Below are positions 26,373 through 33,936 of a stretch of DNA of 64,000 nucleotides, in pieces. The notes below the pieces were generated by a model. That model saw nothing but the letters and a program-made list of their open reading frames with translations, did not search any database and was not told where the DNA came from. The stretch lies in assembly GCA_902793995.1 (NCBI GenBank), contig CADBFP010000001.1, positions 1 through 64,000 of the forward strand. Reading direction: 5' to 3'. This DNA comes from an uncultured Lachnospiraceae bacterium. GTDB lineage: Bacteria; Bacillota; Clostridia; Lachnospirales; Lachnospiraceae. Made by a program: the position numbers and the translations under genes. Position 1 is the first letter of the stretch, and every line of letters starts with the position of its first letter.

Positions 26373-26395
26373 GTTGCAGATTCTCCCCAAAAGGC

Positions 26396-26425
26396 TTGAT
26401 TTTTGGGCCTTCCAGGCTTTATAGT
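26396..26425 (+). promoter_or_regulatory. promoter of the amidase gene
   Basis: TTGATT (26396-26401) and TATAGT (26420-26425) are 18 bases apart, divergent from the mutS2 promoter. A short hairpin, CAGCCC-TC-GGGCTG (26432-26445), lies between the predicted start and the ribosome site AAGGAGG. Confidence 0.5.
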
Positions 26426-26457
26426 GAACTTACAGCCCTCGGGCTGAAGGAGGAAGC

Positions 26458-27516
26458 ATGAAGAAAGCTTGTTGCTTGATGATAGGGTTGCTGCTGTTTC
26501 TGTGCGCCTGCGGCAGGGGCACTGCGCCAACTGCCCTGGGGACTTTGCCCCAGAATGATTTTTCCCCGGAGGCGGAGAGCCGGGAGACGAGCGGGACCAC
26601 TGCACCGGCGCCGGGTACCACGGAGGAGCCGACTACTGTGCCGGAGCCGGCCACCACGGAGGAACCGACAACCACGCCGGAACCGACGACTACGCCGGAG
26701 CCGACGACTACCCCGGAGCCCACGACCACGGAGGAGCCGACTACCACCACGGAGGAACCGACTACTACCCCGGAACCAACGACTACGGAGGAGCCGACTA
26801 CCACGCCGGAACCAACGACTACGGAGGAGCCGACTACTACCCCGGAGCCCACGACCACGGCACCTCCGGATCCTACGGTGGCAGCGGAGGGGCCCATCGT
26901 CTGTATCGACCCGGGGCACCAGGGCCGGGCAAACCTGGATACGGAGCCTCAGGGCCCCGGCTCGGACATCCTGAAAGCCAAGGTCAGCGACGGCACCCGG
27001 GGGGTCAGCAGCGGCATCCGGGAGTCACTTATTAATCTCAGCATTGCCCTGCAGCTGCGGGATGAACTCCTGCGCCGGGGCTACCGGGTGGTGATGACCC
27101 GGACCTCGGAGGAAGTGGATATCAGCAATAAAGAGCGGGCGGAGCTGGCCAATGCTTCCGGCGCCGAGGCCTTTCTGCGGCTGCACTGCGATAACGGGGA
27201 CCCTTCCTGGAGCGGCACCGCCATTTACTGTCAGCATCCCTACAGCGACTATAACGGCTACCAATATGCCAACAGCCGTCGTCTCTGTGAAATCCTGCTG
27301 GTGCAGATGTGCCGGGCCACGGGGGCGGCAAACCGGGGCGTTGTGGAGGCCTACCACTACACCGGCATCAACTGGAGCCAGGTCCCCGGAGGATTGATTG
27401 AGATGGGCTTTTTAAGCAATGCGGCAGAAGAGCAGAAGCTCCTGGATCCGGCCTATCAACAGCTTCTGGTGCAGGGCATGGCAGACGCTTTGGATATTTA
27501 TTTCGGCAGAAATTGA
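26458..27516 (+). CDS. lipoprotein N-acetylmuramoyl-L-alanine amidase with Thr/Pro/Glu linker
   Basis: This 352-residue protein has a lipoprotein signal ending LCAC (Cys18). It then has a low-complexity linker of about 85 residues made of TTPEP and TTEEP units. The C-terminal amidase_3 domain runs from about residue 146. Zinc ligands and catalytic residues can be placed: His154 in DPGHQG, a Glu in GIRESL, His in LHCDNG and Glu315 in IEMGFLSN. The enzyme cuts the bond between MurNAc and the stem peptide in peptidoglycan. The linker should let a membrane-tethered enzyme reach the wall. AAGGAGG lies just before the ATG. The downstream membrane protein starts 43 bases later and may be co-transcribed. 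Confidence 0.92.
   Translation: MKKACCLMIGLLLFLCACGRGTAPTALGTLPQNDFSPEAESRETSGTTAPAPGTTEEPTTVPEPATTEEPTTTPEPTTTPEPTTTPEPTTTEEPTTTTEEPTTTPEPTTTEEPTTTPEPTTTEEPTTTPEPTTTAPPDPTVAAEGPIVCIDPGHQGRANLDTEPQGPGSDILKAKVSDGTRGVSSGIRESLINLSIALQLRDELLRRGYRVVMTRTSEEVDISNKERAELANASGAEAFLRLHCDNGDPSWSGTAIYCQHPYSDYNGYQYANSRRLCEILLVQMCRATGAANRGVVEAYHYTGINWSQVPGGLIEMGFLSNAAEEQKLLDPAYQQLLVQGMADALDIYFGRN
26617..26868 (+). repeat. degenerate ACGACGGAGGAGCCG/CCGGAACCGACTAC minisatellite
   Basis: Coding DNA for the linker consists of many near-identical 12- and 15-base units (GAG-CCG-ACN-ACN type), encoding PEPTT and EEPTT. The block can expand or contract in frame by slippage or recombination, changing the tether length. 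Confidence 0.75.
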
Positions 27517-27559
27517 CAAAATTGTTTCCTTGTATTATGCTGAAAGAAAGGAGACTGGT

Positions 27560-28348
27560 ATGATTTTTCCCGCTTTGACTTGGGTACTTTTGCTTTTGTC
27601 CGCCGCCCTTTGCGCCGTGGGCTTCTATAAATTCATTTATTTTTCCACCCTGGGGCAGGGATTGGCGGTGGCAGGACTGGGGCTTGGCACTTTGATTATT
27701 GCCCTCGGCGGAGGGAAGTTCTCCCCGGCCTTTTTTATCAGCTGTCTGCTTTGCCTGCTGTACGGACTGGTGGAAGGGGGCTTTTCTGCGCTGGCGGAAT
27801 TGATGGAAATGCGGGGCAGAACCGCCTATAAATCCAAACTGGAAAACAATACCCCCCTGACGATGCAGGGAGGCTTTTGGCTTTTGTATAGTCTTTTGTA
27901 TCTGCTGCAAATCACTCCCTTATGGTACCGGGCCTCGGACCGGGTGGGGCGGGACGGTGTCTTCTCCTGGATTGCGCTGGTTTTGATGGCCTTCGGGCTG
28001 GGGGTCATGTTTTTGGCCCACAGGCAGGCGGCAATCCAGAAAGCAGAGAATCCTGATTTCCCTCCCATGCAGAAGATTTACACCTGGGCCCGTTGTCCGG
28101 CGCAATTGGGACGGATCGTTTTCTGGATAGGCATGCTGTGCAGCGGCATCGGCTATGTGTCCGGGATTCGCTGGATTCCGGTGCTTTTAGGAACCGGCTC
28201 CGCCCTGTTTATGGCGGTGCGCAGCGCCTTCCGGCAGGACAGGCTGATGCGCAGGCGTTATGCTTATCTGCCGGAATACCGGGAATATGCGGAGGACACC
28301 CACATTCTCATCCCGCTGCTGATGTCCAAACCCATTGAGTGGGAGTGA
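27560..28348 (+). CDS. polytopic membrane protein (possible DUF1295/ICMT-like)
   Basis: This 262-residue protein has about six to seven hydrophobic segments. The last cytoplasmic stretch, RRRYAYLPEYREYAEDTH, followed by a hydrophobic-proline tail (ILIPLL), resembles the end of steroid-5-alpha-reductase/isoprenylcysteine-methyltransferase-like (DUF1295) proteins. The preceding ARCPAQLGRIVFW fits that family's 'sRHPnYfGe' region only loosely. I use the ATG at 27560, 7 bases after AAAGGAG. It follows the amidase by 43 bases. The function is unknown and the family link is tentative. Confidence 0.5.
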   Translation: MIFPALTWVLLLLSAALCAVGFYKFIYFSTLGQGLAVAGLGLGTLIIALGGGKFSPAFFISCLLCLLYGLVEGGFSALAELMEMRGRTAYKSKLENNTPLTMQGGFWLLYSLLYLLQITPLWYRASDRVGRDGVFSWIALVLMAFGLGVMFLAHRQAAIQKAENPDFPPMQKIYTWARCPAQLGRIVFWIGMLCSGIGYVSGIRWIPVLLGTGSALFMAVRSAFRQDRLMRRRYAYLPEYREYAEDTHILIPLLMSKPIEWE

Positions 28349-28458
28349 GGCGCCTCCTCTCAAAACCCCGGTATTCATGCGGGTCTTTAGCATATTTGCT
28401 TAGTCGATGACAACAAAATGACAACAGTAATCTAAATCTGATTATTCTTAAATGACAA

Positions 28459-28495
28459 GGCTATCTGATTCCAGGCGGATCCGGATAGCCTTTTT
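28459..28495 (+). terminator. rho-independent terminator
   Basis: GGCTATC (28459-28465) pairs with GATAGCC (28484-28490), supported by inner GGATC pairing, and is followed by TTTTTC. It lies 110 bases beyond the membrane protein gene, so it may end that transcript or be a leftover of an integrated element. Confidence 0.7.
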
Positions 28496-28640
28496 CTTTT
28501 TCTTCACCGGAGTTATCGGCGGGGCTATCGGCCGGAAGGCGGATAGTGGAAGGAATAATTCAGGGAAGCCGGCGCAGGCACATAAGGGAGAAGGTGTCTC
28601 TCAAAATTTAAGTGCGATTAATATCATCATCGAATAAATC

Positions 28641-28741
28641 AACATAGTCGTTTATGATTTATATGACCTTATTAAGCTTGACTTTTGACAGAGTTCATGA
28701 TAAAATGTAATTGTGTCATACTGTAGCCAAATGACTATGTT
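28641..28741 (+). promoter_or_regulatory. fic promoter bracketed by an inverted AACATAGTC pair
   Basis: TTGACT (28678-28683) and TAAAAT (28701-28706) with 17-base spacing form a good promoter. AACATAGTCGTT (28641-28652) upstream and AATGACTATGTT (28730-28741) downstream are inverted copies with one mismatch. They flank the promoter and could be paired operators allowing looping repression, possibly by the winged-helix end of the Fic protein itself. Confidence 0.6.
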
Positions 28742-28764
28742 AAACTCTGAAAAGAGGATATTGA

Positions 28765-29826
28765 ATGAGAGCACTGAATTACAAAACCGAATATCAAAAA
28801 CTGCTGTCTCCTGAGATCGTTTCATATCTGGCGCAGATCCATGAGCAGAAAGGTCAACAGAATCTTTTCATAGAAGCACAGAAGGACGCCTTGTCCGAAC
28901 TGCTGGAAATCACAAAGATTCAGAGCACAGAGGCCTCCAACCGTATCGAGGGGATTATCACCTCCGACGACCGGTTAAAAAAGATCGTGATGAACAAGAC
29001 GACCCCGAAGGGCCGGAGCGAGCGCGAAATTGCCGGTTATCGTGATGTGCTGAACACAATCCACGAAAACTATGACTTTATTCCCGTCAGGCCCGGCATG
29101 ATCCTGCAGCTACACCGGGATCTGTATAAATTCAGCAATTCGGCTATGGGCGGCAGCTTCAAGAACTCCGATAACGTCATCGCCGAAGAGCTGCCGGATG
29201 GGACCAAGAGAGTCAGGTTCCAGCCGGTCCCGGCATGGGAAACATCAGAGGCCATGGATTCCCTGTGCAACGCATTGCAGGAGGCCCTGACAGATCCGGA
29301 AATGGATCCCCTGCTGCTGATGCCCATGTTCATTCTGGACTTCCTTTGCATTCATCCCTTTGGCGATGGAAACGGCCGCATGAGCCGCCTGCTGACGCTT
29401 CTTCTGCTGTATCGCTCCGGGTATTTCGTCGGAAAGTATATCAGTCTTGAGCGGCTGACGGCAGACAGCAAAGAGACCTATTATGAGGCCCTGCAGGAAA
29501 GCTCGACCGACTGGCATGAAGGCACAAACGATTATCTCCCTTTCGTCCGGTATATGCTCGGCATCGTGATCGCGGCCTACCGGGAATTCGTCTCCCGGGT
29601 TGATGTCCTGATCACAAGGGGTCTCTCAAAACCGGAACGGGTGCGGGAGATCATCCGAAGCACCACAGGGAAAATCACAAAAACGCAGATCATGCGGCAG
29701 TGCCCGGATATCAGCCAGAAGACCGTGGAACGGGCCTTGGCTGAGATGCTGAAAAGCGAGGAAATCATCAAGATCAGCGGAGGGCGTTATACCTCCTACA
29801 CATGGAACTGGGATTTGTCATCCTGA
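28765..29826 (+). CDS. Fic family protein (AMPylation-type) with C-terminal winged helix
   Basis: This 353-residue protein has the canonical Fic motif HPFGDGNGR with His197. Such enzymes usually transfer AMP to Ser/Thr/Tyr of a target protein. The N-terminal auto-inhibitory helix is present: SNRIEG (Ser58 to Glu62-Gly63) fits the [S/T]xxxE[G/N] signature, so activity is probably held in check in cis. Residues from about 285 look like a helix-turn-helix domain (TKTQIMRQCPDISQKTVERAL). The final Ser-Ser and stop are encoded by a palindromic repeat. A promoter with inverted operator-like repeats precedes it, and hsdM follows after 48 bases. Its target is unknown. Confidence 0.9.
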   Translation: MRALNYKTEYQKLLSPEIVSYLAQIHEQKGQQNLFIEAQKDALSELLEITKIQSTEASNRIEGIITSDDRLKKIVMNKTTPKGRSEREIAGYRDVLNTIHENYDFIPVRPGMILQLHRDLYKFSNSAMGGSFKNSDNVIAEELPDGTKRVRFQPVPAWETSEAMDSLCNALQEALTDPEMDPLLLMPMFILDFLCIHPFGDGNGRMSRLLTLLLLYRSGYFVGKYISLERLTADSKETYYEALQESSTDWHEGTNDYLPFVRYMLGIVIAAYREFVSRVDVLITRGLSKPERVREIIRSTTGKITKTQIMRQCPDISQKTVERALAEMLKSEEIIKISGGRYTSYTWNWDLSS

Positions 29827-29852
29827 GCGAGTGAAGCGAGTCGAAGGATCTT
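29818..29852. repeat. CATCCTGAGCGAG palindrome at the fic stop codon
   Basis: TCATCCTGAGCGAGTGAAGC and the following GAGTCGAAGGATC form another copy of the family at 10104. It encodes the last residues and stop codon of the Fic protein and fills most of the gap to hsdM. Confidence 0.65.
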
Positions 29853-29874
29853 ATAAACGGGAGAGGAAATAACT

Positions 29875-31374
29875 ATGGTGACTGGCGAACTGAAAAGCAA
29901 AATAGACAGCCTTTGGCTTATCTTTTTTACAGGCGGACTGGCCAATCCCCTGGATGTGATTGAGCAGATGACCTATCTGATGTTTATCCACGACCTGGAC
30001 GACTCTGACAATCTCCGGGCCAAGGAAGCTGCCATGCTGGGCCTGCCCTATGAGAGCATCTTTGCAAAAGAAGTGCAGATCGGGGATCGAACTGTGGACG
30101 GCAGCCAGCTCAAGTGGAGTGTATTCCACGACTTTCCCGCCGGGAAGATGTACAGCACCGTCCAGGAGTGGGTCTTCCCTTTCATCAAAAACCTGCACGG
30201 TGATAAAGAAAGCGCCTATTCCAAATATATGGGGGACGCCATTTTTAAGATACCCACCCCCCTGATGCTGGATAAGATCGTTACCGCCATGGACGGCATC
30301 TATGAGCAGATGGCACAAATCAAAGCCGCAGACACCCGGGGGGATGTATATGAATATCTGCTCTCCAAGATTGCCACGGCGGGGGTCAACGGCCAGTTCC
30401 GCACGCCCCGGCATATCATCCGCATGATGGTGGACCTGATGGAGCCGGGGGCGGATGAGGTTGTCTGCGACCCGGCCTGCGGCACCTCCGGCTTCCTGGT
30501 GGCGGTCAGTGACTACCTGAAGGAGAATCGCAAGGAGGAGGTCTTTTTTTGCCGGCAGAATAAGGATCATTATATGAATCACATGTTCCACGGCTACGAT
30601 ATGGATCGAACCATGCTGCGCATCGGGGCCATGAACATGATGACCCACGGCGTGGACAACCCCTTCATCGAGTACCGGGACAGCCTCTCTGACCAGAACC
30701 CGGACCGGGAGAAGTACACCCTGATCCTGGCCAATCCCCCCTTCAAGGGCAGTCTGGACGCGGACATCGTCTCTGCGGATCTCTTAAAGGTTTGCAAGAC
30801 CAAGAAGACGGAGCTGCTGTTCCTGGCGCTGTTTCTGCGGATGCTGAAGGTAGGCGGACGCTGTGCCTGCATCGTGCCGGACGGGGTGCTGTTCGGCTCC
30901 TCCACAGCGCACAAAGCCATCCGGAAAGAGCTGATAGAGGGCAACCGTCTGGAGGCGGTCATTTCCATGCCCTCCGGGGTGTTCAAACCCTATGCCGGGG
31001 TATCCACCGCCATTCTCATCTTCACCAAGACCGGCCACGGCGGCACGGATAAGGTGTGGTTTTACGATATGAAAGCCGATGGCTACAGCCTGGACGATAA
31101 GCGCAGCGAGACAAAGGAGAATGACATCCCGGATATCATTGCCCGCTTCCATGCCCTGGAGGCAGAGCAGGACCGGAAAAGAACGGAACAATCCTTCTTC
31201 GTGCCCAAGGAGGAGATTATCAGTAACGACTACGATCTCTCCCTTAACAAATACAAACAGACGGAGTATGTGCCCGTGGAGTATCCCCCCACCAGCGAGA
31301 TCATGGCTCAGCTTCGGGAACTGGAAAAGCAGATCGCAATCGAGATGGACGAGCTGGAACGCCTTCTTTCGTAG
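29875..31374 (+). CDS. hsdM: type I restriction-modification DNA methyltransferase subunit
   Basis: This 499-residue protein is the adenine methyltransferase (M) subunit of a type I system. The SAM-binding motif is CDPACGTSGF (Asp199) and the catalytic motif is NPPF (Asn287 onward), both intact. The preceding FRTPRHIIRMMV is typical of HsdM. A C-terminal coiled-coil-like tail (MAQLRELEKQIAIEMDELERLL) probably contacts HsdS. It lies at the head of the RM island, but hsdS and hsdR are separated from it by four and six other genes. It should form an M2S trimer that marks host DNA. Confidence 0.95.
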   Translation: MVTGELKSKIDSLWLIFFTGGLANPLDVIEQMTYLMFIHDLDDSDNLRAKEAAMLGLPYESIFAKEVQIGDRTVDGSQLKWSVFHDFPAGKMYSTVQEWVFPFIKNLHGDKESAYSKYMGDAIFKIPTPLMLDKIVTAMDGIYEQMAQIKAADTRGDVYEYLLSKIATAGVNGQFRTPRHIIRMMVDLMEPGADEVVCDPACGTSGFLVAVSDYLKENRKEEVFFCRQNKDHYMNHMFHGYDMDRTMLRIGAMNMMTHGVDNPFIEYRDSLSDQNPDREKYTLILANPPFKGSLDADIVSADLLKVCKTKKTELLFLALFLRMLKVGGRCACIVPDGVLFGSSTAHKAIRKELIEGNRLEAVISMPSGVFKPYAGVSTAILIFTKTGHGGTDKVWFYDMKADGYSLDDKRSETKENDIPDIIARFHALEAEQDRKRTEQSFFVPKEEIISNDYDLSLNKYKQTEYVPVEYPPTSEIMAQLRELEKQIAIEMDELERLLS

Positions 31375-31399
31375 GAACGATTGTCACGGGGATTTTTTC

Positions 31400-31422
31400 G
31401 TAGGGGCGACTATTAGTCGCCC
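31400..31422. repeat. GTAGGGGCGACTATTAGTCGCCC palindrome
   Basis: A compact palindrome (GGGCGACTA and TAGTCGCCC arms) of the AGGGGCGA family lies just after hsdM. A degenerate half-copy (GTAGGAACGA) precedes it at 31371-31380. Confidence 0.65.
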
Positions 31423-31542
31423 AAATCCCAAGCAGGAAGCTGTGAGGACTGCCTAAAAAATGCTATAACAATCGGTGAGTCAAGTGGTAACAAATTGTCA
31501 CCGGTTGAAAAAACAAACTTCAAAGAAAGAGAGGAAAATCAG

Positions 31543-32487
31543 ATGGATAACAAGAAAGAATTAGTGCTATTTAACAGTTATGACGGAAAGGTTTCCCTTT
31601 CTGTTGCGGTGGAGAACGAGACGGTGTGGCTGACATTGGATCAGCTGGCGGAACTGTTTGGAAGAAACAAGTCAACGGTTTCACGTCACATAACAAACAT
31701 TTATGACGAGGGAGAGTTGGATCGTCCGGCAACTGTTGCAAATTTTGCAACAGTTCAACAAGAGGGAAAGCGGCAGGTTGAAAGAAACATAGAATACTAC
31801 AACCTGGATGTAATCATTTCCGTGGGCTACCGAGTAAAATCACAGCGGGGCGTGGAGTTCCGCAGATGGGCCAACAATGTTCTGAAAGAATATATTCTGA
31901 AAGGCTATGCTTTGAATGACATCCGCCTAAAGCAGCTGGGCGAAGTGGTTCGCCTCATGCAGCGAACCCAGGACTCCCTGGACAGCAAGCAGGTGTTGAC
32001 CGTTATAGAAAACTACAGCAGAGCCCTGGATTTGCTGGATGCCTACGATCACCAGAATATGCAGCGTCCGGCGGGAGATCAGGCGGTATATGTGTTAAGC
32101 TACGAGGAGTGCCGCCGGGTCATAGACAGCATGCGTTTTGGCAACGAATCCGAGCTTTTCGGTGCAGAAAAGGACGATTCCTTCAAAGGCAGCATCGGGA
32201 ATATCTATCAATCCTTCGCCGGGGTGGAGATATATCCAAGCCTCCAGGAAAAGGCCGCCAATCTGCTGTATTTTGTGACGAAGAATCACAGCTTTTGGGA
32301 CGGCAATAAGCGCATTGCCGCCACCATGTTCCTGTATTTCCTGGACCGCAACGGGATCCTGTACGATGAAACCGGCGCCAAGCGGATCGATGACCACACT
32401 CTGGTGGCCCTCACCATCATGATCGCCGAATCCCGTCCGGAAGAAAAGGAAATGATGGTCAGCGTGGTGATGAACTGTATGGGGTGA
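31543..32487 (+). CDS. RhuM-type DNA-binding domain fused to a Fic/Doc domain
   Basis: This 314-residue protein has an N-terminal RhuM-like region (residues about 1-125). It contains a helix-turn-helix-like LTLDQLAELFGRNKSTVSRHI and the RhuM signature YYNLDVIISVGYRVKS and FRRWANNVLKEYI. The C-terminal half carries a Doc/Fic active site HSFWDGNKR (His249), characteristic of death-on-curing-type Fic enzymes, some of which phosphorylate EF-Tu while others AMPylate. I choose the ATG at 31543, 8 bases after GAGG. A toxin-type enzyme inside an RM operon suggests an abortive or self-regulating role, but no short antitoxin gene is seen next to it. Confidence 0.85.
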   Translation: MDNKKELVLFNSYDGKVSLSVAVENETVWLTLDQLAELFGRNKSTVSRHITNIYDEGELDRPATVANFATVQQEGKRQVERNIEYYNLDVIISVGYRVKSQRGVEFRRWANNVLKEYILKGYALNDIRLKQLGEVVRLMQRTQDSLDSKQVLTVIENYSRALDLLDAYDHQNMQRPAGDQAVYVLSYEECRRVIDSMRFGNESELFGAEKDDSFKGSIGNIYQSFAGVEIYPSLQEKAANLLYFVTKNHSFWDGNKRIAATMFLYFLDRNGILYDETGAKRIDDHTLVALTIMIAESRPEEKEMMVSVVMNCMG

Positions 32488-32496
32488 TCACTTCGT

Positions 32497-32541
32497 GTCA
32501 TCCTGAGCGAAGGCGCAAAGCGCCGGAGTCGAAGGATCTAT
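32497..32541. repeat. CATCCTGAGCGAAGGCG palindrome between the two rhuM-like genes
   Basis: GTCATCCTGAGCGAAGGCGC with the following GCGCCGGAGTCGAAGGATC is a copy of the family with an inserted perfect hairpin (GGCGC-AAA-GCGCC). It lies just upstream of the second rhuM-like gene. Confidence 0.65.
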
Positions 32542-32564
32542 CAGAAAGCAGGAGAAAACTATAC

Positions 32565-33923
32565 ATGAATCAGGAAAAACTGCAAATCTATGATAATGAA
32601 ACTATCCGTACTGCCTGGGATGAAGAAAACGAAGAGTGGTACTTTTCCATTGTGGATGTGGTGGGCGTGCTGACGGAAAGCGCTGACCCCCCCGCCTACT
32701 GGAGAAAGCTCAAGCAACGCTTAAAGGAAGAGGGAAATCAAAGCGTGACAAATTGTCACGGTTTGCGGATGCTTGCGGCTGATGGAAAGCGTCGGCTCAC
32801 CGATGTGGCCAACACCGAGCAGCTCCTGCACCTTATTCAATTTATTCCATCAAAAAAGACGGAAAGCTTTAAACAATGGCTTTCCGTGCTGAAACAAGGA
32901 AGTCCGGAGAATGGTATAATTCCCAGTAATGGCACCATATTATTGTATTCTTATGAAGGATCCAATGAATATATCGATGTCTATTTTAGGGACGATTCTT
33001 TTTGGATGACGCAGTCTTCCATGGCACAGTTGTTTGATTGTTCTGCCGATAATATATCTAACCACCTGGGAAATATATATGAAGAAGGTGAATTGGAGCG
33101 TGGGGCAACTACCGAGAAAATCTCGGTAGTTCGCCAGGAAGGCAATCGGCAGGTCAACCGAATTCTCGATTTTTACAATCTTGACGCCATTATTGCTGTA
33201 GGCTATCGTATCAATTCCAAGAAGGCGACTCGCTTCCGGCAATGGGCTACAAAAACACTTAAGGAGTATATTCAAAAAGGCTTTGTCATCAACGATGATC
33301 TTATGAAAAACGGTCGCCAGTTCGGCAGGGACTACTTTGACGAATTGCTGGAACGGATTCGGGAGATTCGCGCCAGTGAGCGGCGGGCATATCAGAAAAT
33401 AGCCGATATTTTTGAACAATGCAGTTATGACTACGACAAAAACAGTGAAACGACAAAGGCGTTTTATGCTTTTGTGCAAAACAAACTCCACTATGCCGTG
33501 ACCGGAAAAACCGCAGCGGAGCTGATAAGCGAGCGGGCCACTCTGGACAGTCCTACCATGGGTTTAACCACTTGGAAAGGAGCGCCGGAAGGGAAAATAC
33601 TGAAAAGCGATGCGTTGGTGGCAAAGAATTACCTGAACGAAAAAGAAATCGCCCGGCTCAACCGATTGGTAACCATGTTTATCGATTATGCTGAATTGAT
33701 GGCCGAAGACGAACAACTTATGAGTATGAAGGACTGGTTGGCGGAAACAGATCGTTTTTTACAGAACAACAGACGAAATGTTTTGGCAGGTAAGGGACAT
33801 ATTTCCCATGAAGAAGCCGTGCAAAAGGTCAGTGATATTTATGCAGAGTTCCGAAAAAAACAGGATGCAGATTATATTTCGGAGTTTGATAAAGAAACGG
33901 CCAAGTATTTGAAGGGAGAATAG
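32565..33923 (+). CDS. BRO-N domain fused to RhuM-family protein
   Basis: This 452-residue protein begins with a BRO-N-like domain (about residues 1-110; EEWYFSIVDVVGVLTESADP, a DNA-binding fold common in phage antirepressors). It continues as a RhuM-family protein with SMAQLFDCSADNISNHL, DFYNLDAIIAVGYRINS and FRQWATKTLKEYI. Residues 160-270 align by eye with the N-terminal half of the preceding gene, so the two are paralogues with different partner domains. There is no Fic motif here. I use the ATG at 32565, 10 bases after AGGAG; the upstream 27 codons are repeat DNA. RhuM was first named in a Salmonella pathogenicity island and its molecular role is not settled. Confidence 0.82.
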   Translation: MNQEKLQIYDNETIRTAWDEENEEWYFSIVDVVGVLTESADPPAYWRKLKQRLKEEGNQSVTNCHGLRMLAADGKRRLTDVANTEQLLHLIQFIPSKKTESFKQWLSVLKQGSPENGIIPSNGTILLYSYEGSNEYIDVYFRDDSFWMTQSSMAQLFDCSADNISNHLGNIYEEGELERGATTEKISVVRQEGNRQVNRILDFYNLDAIIAVGYRINSKKATRFRQWATKTLKEYIQKGFVINDDLMKNGRQFGRDYFDELLERIREIRASERRAYQKIADIFEQCSYDYDKNSETTKAFYAFVQNKLHYAVTGKTAAELISERATLDSPTMGLTTWKGAPEGKILKSDALVAKNYLNEKEIARLNRLVTMFIDYAELMAEDEQLMSMKDWLAETDRFLQNNRRNVLAGKGHISHEEAVQKVSDIYAEFRKKQDADYISEFDKETAKYLKGE

Positions 33924-33936
33924 GGGGAGAGGGGCT

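Larger units (their letters stand above)
28349..28764. other. island left junction: non-coding, with repeats, terminator and promoter
   Basis: No convincing gene is present. From left to right it holds ATGACAACA direct repeats (28407-28415 and 28418-28426, plus a related ATGACAAGG at 28452), a rho-independent terminator (28459-28495), about 130 bases of featureless sequence, and the promoter and operator-like repeats of the fic gene. The 61-residue frame at 28452 reads through the terminator and is rejected. The direct repeats might be an integration scar, as accessory genes begin just after. Confidence 0.4.

Noticed and set aside
26430..26897. Gly/Val/Ser-rich minus-strand frame opposite the amidase linker
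   Set aside because: It is the complement of the Thr/Pro/Glu minisatellite; low complexity and no start signals.
28452..28637. 61-residue frame at the island edge
   Set aside because: It reads directly through a rho-independent terminator (a run of Phe codons from the T-tract) and has no ribosome site.
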